A DNA stretch of 8,670 bases from Ravibacter sp964559125 (GTDB taxonomy: Bacteria > Bacteroidota > Bacteroidia > Cytophagales > Spirosomataceae). Every line of letters begins with the position of its first letter. The first letter of the stretch is position 1. The stretch spans positions 1 through 8,670 of the forward strand of contig CAZLGW010000084.1 of the NCBI GenBank assembly GCA_964559125.1, written 5' to 3'. A program made the translations under genes and the position numbers. The notes below the pieces were generated by a model. It made no database searches. It worked only from the letters and a program-made list of their open reading frames with translations, and was not told the origin of the DNA. This document shows positions 5,527 to 8,670 of this stretch, in pieces.

Positions 5527-6474
5527 TCAACTTAAGGCGGGAAATTTTCGTAGACCCTTATATTTCAGCATTTTAGCTACATTATCTGCAATCCGGATCG
5601 AGGCTTCGATCTCTGCTTTTCGTATGGCGACACTTTCTATATTGAAGCCAAAGGGGATATTGTATTCCATACAGAATTCGGTAAGCCCGGATGCAATGTC
5701 GAGGCAGATATTTACCGATTTTTCCAGGATGTCCTCTGACTTTTTCAGCCCTTCTTTTAATTCATCCGGCACGTGAATACCCAGCCATTCCATAAAACGA
5801 AGTGTTTTCACAGACCCGCACGCCGTAAGCGTAAAAATGACTGTCGGAGGGCTTACTTGCTGCCTGACACAGGTAAGAGCAAGATCTTTAATAACCTGTT
5901 TTGCATAGTCAAGATTGAAAATACATTGTGAAATGAAATAGGATACCCCATGCTGCATTTTATCCAGCATCCTGGCGTCCTCATCTTTCAACACGAAATG
6001 CCTTTCAGGAATGGTTACAGCGCCGACAACAGACGCTTCCTGATGCTTACTCCAGATATTGTAAGCTTCGGGCAGGCTGGTTTTTGCCGGGAAATCCGGT
6101 GCCGGCACACCTACAAAAACGGGATGAAAGTTGTGCCTGTGCAGCTCATCCAGCCAAGCGGATAGCTCTGCCGCGGAAAATTTTCCGGCGGGGCGATAAA
6201 TTATTTTCGGAACATTTAATCCGCCCAGATACCGGGCAGCAAAGCCAAGCGGGTCAAGCGCGTTTAAAAAAGGAAAGGGCCTTTCCTCTTTTGTCCGCGC
6301 CGACTCATCCTGCACGTCATATACCACAAGCGCATCAATATCCAGGGAAGATAGCCGGGCAAGTGTTTTTTGCGCTATTTCCCCAATACGTTCGGGGGTA
6401 GTACCCGCTTTGGGAGGTGTAATGCCGTAAAGCAGTATACCTGATTCCCGGGATCTGATCTTTTCTAGAAACAT
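5527..6474 (-). CDS. Methylenetetrahydrofolate-reductase-like TIM-barrel protein, non-canonical
   Basis: A 315-residue protein with the MTHFR/FAD-linked oxidoreductase fold. Alignable blocks are ITPPKAGT (18-25), GAVTIPERH (151-159, the counterpart of the PEVHPE region), KMQHGVSYFISQCIFN (172-187, matching the K-x-D-A-G-A...TQFFFD block, with Q183 retained) and FGFNIESVAIRKAEIEAS (275-292), the last being a hallmark of this subfamily. The catalytic Glu of MetF (SFEFFPP) is replaced: the block reads YGITPP, with G17 at the Glu position. The RGD-type Asp that contacts folate/flavin appears as V123 in VFVGVPAPD. It is therefore a MetF relative whose reaction is uncertain. It sits 49 bp after glyA, whose product is the MTHFR substrate, and in a cluster with metE, so a folate one-carbon role is likely but inferred. 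Confidence 0.82.
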   Translation of the reverse strand: MFLEKIRSRESGILLYGITPPKAGTTPERIGEIAQKTLARLSSLDIDALVVYDVQDESARTKEERPFPFLNALDPLGFAARYLGGLNVPKIIYRPAGKFSAAELSAWLDELHRHNFHPVFVGVPAPDFPAKTSLPEAYNIWSKHQEASVVGAVTIPERHFVLKDEDARMLDKMQHGVSYFISQCIFNLDYAKQVIKDLALTCVRQQVSPPTVIFTLTACGSVKTLRFMEWLGIHVPDELKEGLKKSEDILEKSVNICLDIASGLTEFCMEYNIPFGFNIESVAIRKAEIEASIRIADNVAKMLKYKGLRKFPALS

Positions 6475-6523
6475 AACAGTACCTGGATCATGTCTTCAGG
6501 CTTGCTTATCGATCTGTAATATA

Positions 6524-7795
6524 CTATCTGTATAGAGGATGTACTTCCATCAAAGCTTGTACCTGCTTACGCACTTTACGTAACTCCGCCTCATTTTCGG
6601 GATCGGAAAGAACGGCATCAATCAATCCTGCAATCGTTTCCACATCGCTTTCTTTTAATCCGCGTGTGGTTACGGCAGCAGTGCCTATCCGTATACCCGA
6701 TGTAACGAAGGGAGATTTGTCGTCAAAGGGCACCATGTTTTTATTTACTGTGATCTCGGCTTTACCCAGGGCATTTTCCGCTACCTTACCGGTGGTGTTT
6801 TTATTCCTGAGGTCGATCAGCATCAGGTGATTATCCGTGCCTCCGGAAATAATATTATAACCCAGGTTGACAAAAGTCCGTGCCATGGCGGCAGCATTTT
6901 TCCTGACCTGTGTAATGTAATCCAGGTACTCCTGGCTGAGGGCTTCCTCAAAGGCGATCGCTTTAGCGGCAATGATGTGCTCAAGTGGTCCTCCCTGAGT
7001 ACCGGGGAAAACGGCCATGTCAAGGAGAGATGACATCTTTTTTAGCTCCCCTTTCGGCGTGGTCTGTCCGAATGGATTTTCAAAATCCTTTCCCAGCAGG
7101 ATCAGCCCTCCTCTCGGACCACGAAGGGTCTTATGTGTGGTGGTCGTTACGATATGGCAATAAGGGAGCGGATCGCTTAGCAGACCTTTTGCAATTAGCC
7201 CCGCAGGATGAGAGATATCGGCCAGTACCAACGCCCCAATCTCATCGGCCACATTCCTTATACGCTTATAATCCCAGTCTCTTGAATAGGCCGAAGCTCC
7301 GCAGATGATCAGCTTCGGCTTTTCCTTTAAGGCTACCTCTTCCAACTGCTTGTAATCGATCAACCCTGATTCACGGTCTACGCCATAGAAAAAAGGTTGA
7401 TAGTTCTTACCCGAAAAGTTTACCGGCGATCCGTGCGTAAGGTGCCCTCCATGAGAAAGGTCAAAGCCGAGTATTTTGTCCCCGGGTTGTAATACCGCGA
7501 GGAAAACGGCAGTGTTGGCCTGCGCACCCGAATGCGGTTGAACGTTTGCCCATTCGGCCCCGAATAAATCTTTGGCCCGTTTGATAGCGATTGCTTCAAT
7601 TTTATCGACTACCTGGCACCCTCCATAGTAGCGCTTACCAGGTAACCCTTCCGCATATTTATTGGTCAGGGCCGATCCCGCGGCTTCCATTACCTGCTTA
7701 CTTACAAAGTTTTCGGAAGCAATCAGTTCGATACCGGTCTCCTGGCGTTGCTGCTCTTCGGCGATCAGTTCAAATATAAGCTCGTCTCTTTTCAT
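6524..7795 (-). CDS. glyA: Serine hydroxymethyltransferase
   Basis: A 423-residue cytosolic PLP enzyme of fold type I that interconverts serine plus THF with glycine plus 5,10-methylene-THF, the main source of one-carbon units. Visible landmarks are ELIASENF (catalytic-region E28), NKYAEGLPGKRYYGG with Y56/Y57, HSGAQAN near 88-94, the LSHGGHLTHG loop, ADISHPAG with D193 and H196 for the cofactor ring, and TTTTHKTLRGPRGG, in which K222 forms the PLP Schiff base. SGIRIGTAAVTTRG near the C-terminus supplies the carboxylate-binding arginine. Length and motifs are fully normal, so it is expected to be active. It lies 55 bp after the PTPS-like gene and 49 bp before the MTHFR-like gene, all in one orientation and probably cotranscribed. 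The product feeds the folate branch used by MetE and by thymidylate and purine synthesis. Confidence 0.98.
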   Translation of the reverse strand: MKRDELIFELIAEEQQRQETGIELIASENFVSKQVMEAAGSALTNKYAEGLPGKRYYGGCQVVDKIEAIAIKRAKDLFGAEWANVQPHSGAQANTAVFLAVLQPGDKILGFDLSHGGHLTHGSPVNFSGKNYQPFFYGVDRESGLIDYKQLEEVALKEKPKLIICGASAYSRDWDYKRIRNVADEIGALVLADISHPAGLIAKGLLSDPLPYCHIVTTTTHKTLRGPRGGLILLGKDFENPFGQTTPKGELKKMSSLLDMAVFPGTQGGPLEHIIAAKAIAFEEALSQEYLDYITQVRKNAAAMARTFVNLGYNIISGGTDNHLMLIDLRNKNTTGKVAENALGKAEITVNKNMVPFDDKSPFVTSGIRIGTAAVTTRGLKESDVETIAGLIDAVLSDPENEAELRKVRKQVQALMEVHPLYR

Positions 7796-7850
7796 GCTGT
7801 TTTTGTTTCAAACTAATGGGGCAGCCCGTTGCTGACCCTTTTTGGAATAT

Positions 7851-8270
7851 TTACGCTCCTGAATATTCGGCAAAATTATCTTCTGTTTCATGCAGCCTGA
7901 CTGAGTGCAGAAAAACACCGGGGTTTGCTTCTATCGGGGCCTTTAGCTGTTTGAATATTTCAATACAAAGGATCTCGGGTGTAGCCATTTTGCCTTTCAT
8001 AAAGTCCACCTCCAGGTTTAAATTCTTGTGATCCAGTTTTTCGATCACATGATCTCTTATGATCACTTTAAGCCTTTTCAGGTCGATCAAAAAACCGGTT
8101 GTATCATTAACTTTTCCCCTGGTCGTTACAAAAAGGGTATAATTATGTCCATACCAGGCCGTGTTGGCCAGTTTACCAAAAACCTTCTGGTTCTTCTCCT
8201 CGCTCCAGTCATCCCGGTACATCCGGTGTACGGCGCTGAACGTTTCTTTTCTGGTTGCATACACGAACAT
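7851..8270 (-). CDS. QueD/6-pyruvoyltetrahydropterin-synthase-family protein with altered active site
   Basis: A 139-residue tunnelling-fold (PTPS/QueD) protein. Conserved family marks are FSAVHR (H15, zinc ligand), GHNY (H42, zinc ligand), TGFLIDLKRLK, LDHKNLN with D80-H81 of the catalytic set, MATPEIL with E99, and LHETEDNFAEY with the pterin-anchoring E128. Two key positions differ from the usual GKCNNPNGHGHNY-type block, which here reads GKLANTAWYGHNY: the nucleophilic Cys is L34, and the first His of the zinc-binding HGH is Y40 (codon TAT, one base from CAT). The protein would thus have only two of three zinc histidines and no nucleophile. Canonical QueD activity is doubtful; a different pterin reaction or a binding role is possible. 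It lies 59 bp after metE and 55 bp before glyA. The fold is certain, the function open. Confidence 0.85.
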   Translation of the reverse strand: MFVYATRKETFSAVHRMYRDDWSEEKNQKVFGKLANTAWYGHNYTLFVTTRGKVNDTTGFLIDLKRLKVIIRDHVIEKLDHKNLNLEVDFMKGKMATPEILCIEIFKQLKAPIEANPGVFLHSVRLHETEDNFAEYSGA

Positions 8271-8291
8271 CGACAGTCTTTTTTAAAGGAA

Positions 8292-8319
8292 GCAAGACGG
8301 GCGATGCCGCCCGCCTTGC
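8292..8319 (-). promoter_or_regulatory. Strong intercistronic hairpin between metE and the PTPS-like gene
   Basis: On the minus strand GCAAGGCGGGC (8319-8309) pairs with GCCCGTCTTGC (8302-8292) over 11 positions with one G-U, around a 6-nt loop. It starts 11 bases after the metE stop. The following minus-strand bases TTCCTTT are a poor T-tract, so it may act as a partial terminator or as a 3' stabiliser of the metE message, reducing expression of the genes behind it. Confidence 0.55.
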
Positions 8320-8329
8320 CTTGACCTGT

Positions 8330-8670
8330 TTAGATAGTACTTTCCGTACTGATTTGTTGCCTGGCCTGTTTGGCGGCAGCCACCATGTTTTCCAGGGCAG
8401 CCTTCGTTTCCGGCCACTTCCGGGTTTTCAGACCGCAGTCCGGGTTCACCCAGAGGTTTTGAGCGGGTAGCAGACCCGCTGCTTTGGCCAGCAGGGAGGT
8501 CATTTCTTCTGTACCGGGTACACGGGGGGAGTGTATGTCGTAAACGCCCGGGCCGATCTCGTTCGGGTATTCGAAATGTGCAAATGCCTGCAGCAGTTCC
8601 ATTTGCGAACGTGACGTCTCGATTGTGATGACATCGGCGTCCATAGCAGCAATGTGCTCGATGATATCGT
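8330..8670 (-). CDS. metE: Cobalamin-independent methionine synthase MetE, C-terminal part only
   Basis: The frame is open from the window edge to a TAA at 8330-8332 and gives the last 112 or so residues of MetE, which is about 750 residues long in E. coli. MetE transfers the methyl group of 5-methyl-THF polyglutamate to homocysteine without B12. The visible part contains ADVITIETSRSQMELL, with the zinc-binding Glu (E665 in E. coli), then YPNEIGPGVYDIHSPRVP, and WVNPDCGLKTRKWPET with the zinc-binding Cys (C726). The other two zinc ligands (His and Cys in the HxC motif) lie upstream, outside the window. The end of the protein is normal in length. It heads the transcribed order metE, PTPS-like, glyA, MTHFR-like, queH. 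Any riboswitch or promoter for metE would be beyond position 8670. Confidence 0.97.
   Translation of the reverse strand, partial: DIIEHIAAMDADVITIETSRSQMELLQAFAHFEYPNEIGPGVYDIHSPRVPGTEEMTSLLAKAAGLLPAQNLWVNPDCGLKTRKWPETKAALENMVAAAKQARQQISTESTI

Overview
The window reads as chromosomal DNA of a Bacteroidota bacterium, most likely from the Sphingobacteriales/Cytophagales side. Reasons: the protein flavour throughout, genes without clear Shine-Dalgarno sequences and with A/T-rich leaders, a short class I ribonucleotide reductase of the type seen in this phylum, and a separate short HipA N-terminal-domain protein, which is common there. All recognisable protein-coding genes lie on the minus strand, so transcription runs from high to low coordinates.

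Right side (about 4836-8670): a one-carbon/methionine cluster with pterin and queuosine relatives. In order of transcription it holds the C-terminal end of cobalamin-independent methionine synthase metE, a QueD/PTPS-fold protein with altered active-site residues, serine hydroxymethyltransferase glyA, a methylenetetrahydrofolate-reductase-like protein lacking the canonical catalytic residues, a queH (epoxyqueuosine reductase) gene with an internal deletion, and a small unrecognised frameshifted gene. GlyA makes 5,10-methylene-THF, an MTHFR-like enzyme would be expected to reduce it, and MetE uses a methyl-folate to make methionine. The pterin-type and queuosine-type genes embedded in the cluster look altered or broken.

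Middle (about 1486-4835): a very AT-rich intergenic region with a 13-bp direct repeat and a small GC-richer island, followed by nrdB and nrdA. Both RNR subunits keep their catalytic residues, but neither has an ATP-cone. The pair resembles the short Bacteroidota NrdA/NrdB group that includes dimanganese (class Id) enzymes.

Left side (1-1485): about 900 bp without a convincing gene. It holds a rho-independent-type terminator followed at once by a perfect tandem 12-bp repeat (a probable relic of an integrase attachment region) and several decayed-looking reading frames. Beyond it is a hipB-like repressor gene followed one base later by a short HipA N-terminal-domain (HipS-like) gene cut by the window edge. 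This is the arrangement expected of a tripartite HipBST-type toxin-antitoxin system, with the kinase gene presumably just outside. Palindromic candidate operators lie upstream of hipB.

No tRNA, rRNA, CRISPR array or intact insertion sequence was seen. The points most worth following are the lost catalytic residues in the PTPS and MTHFR relatives, the queH deletion, the ATP-cone-less RNR and the split HipA system with its palindromes.
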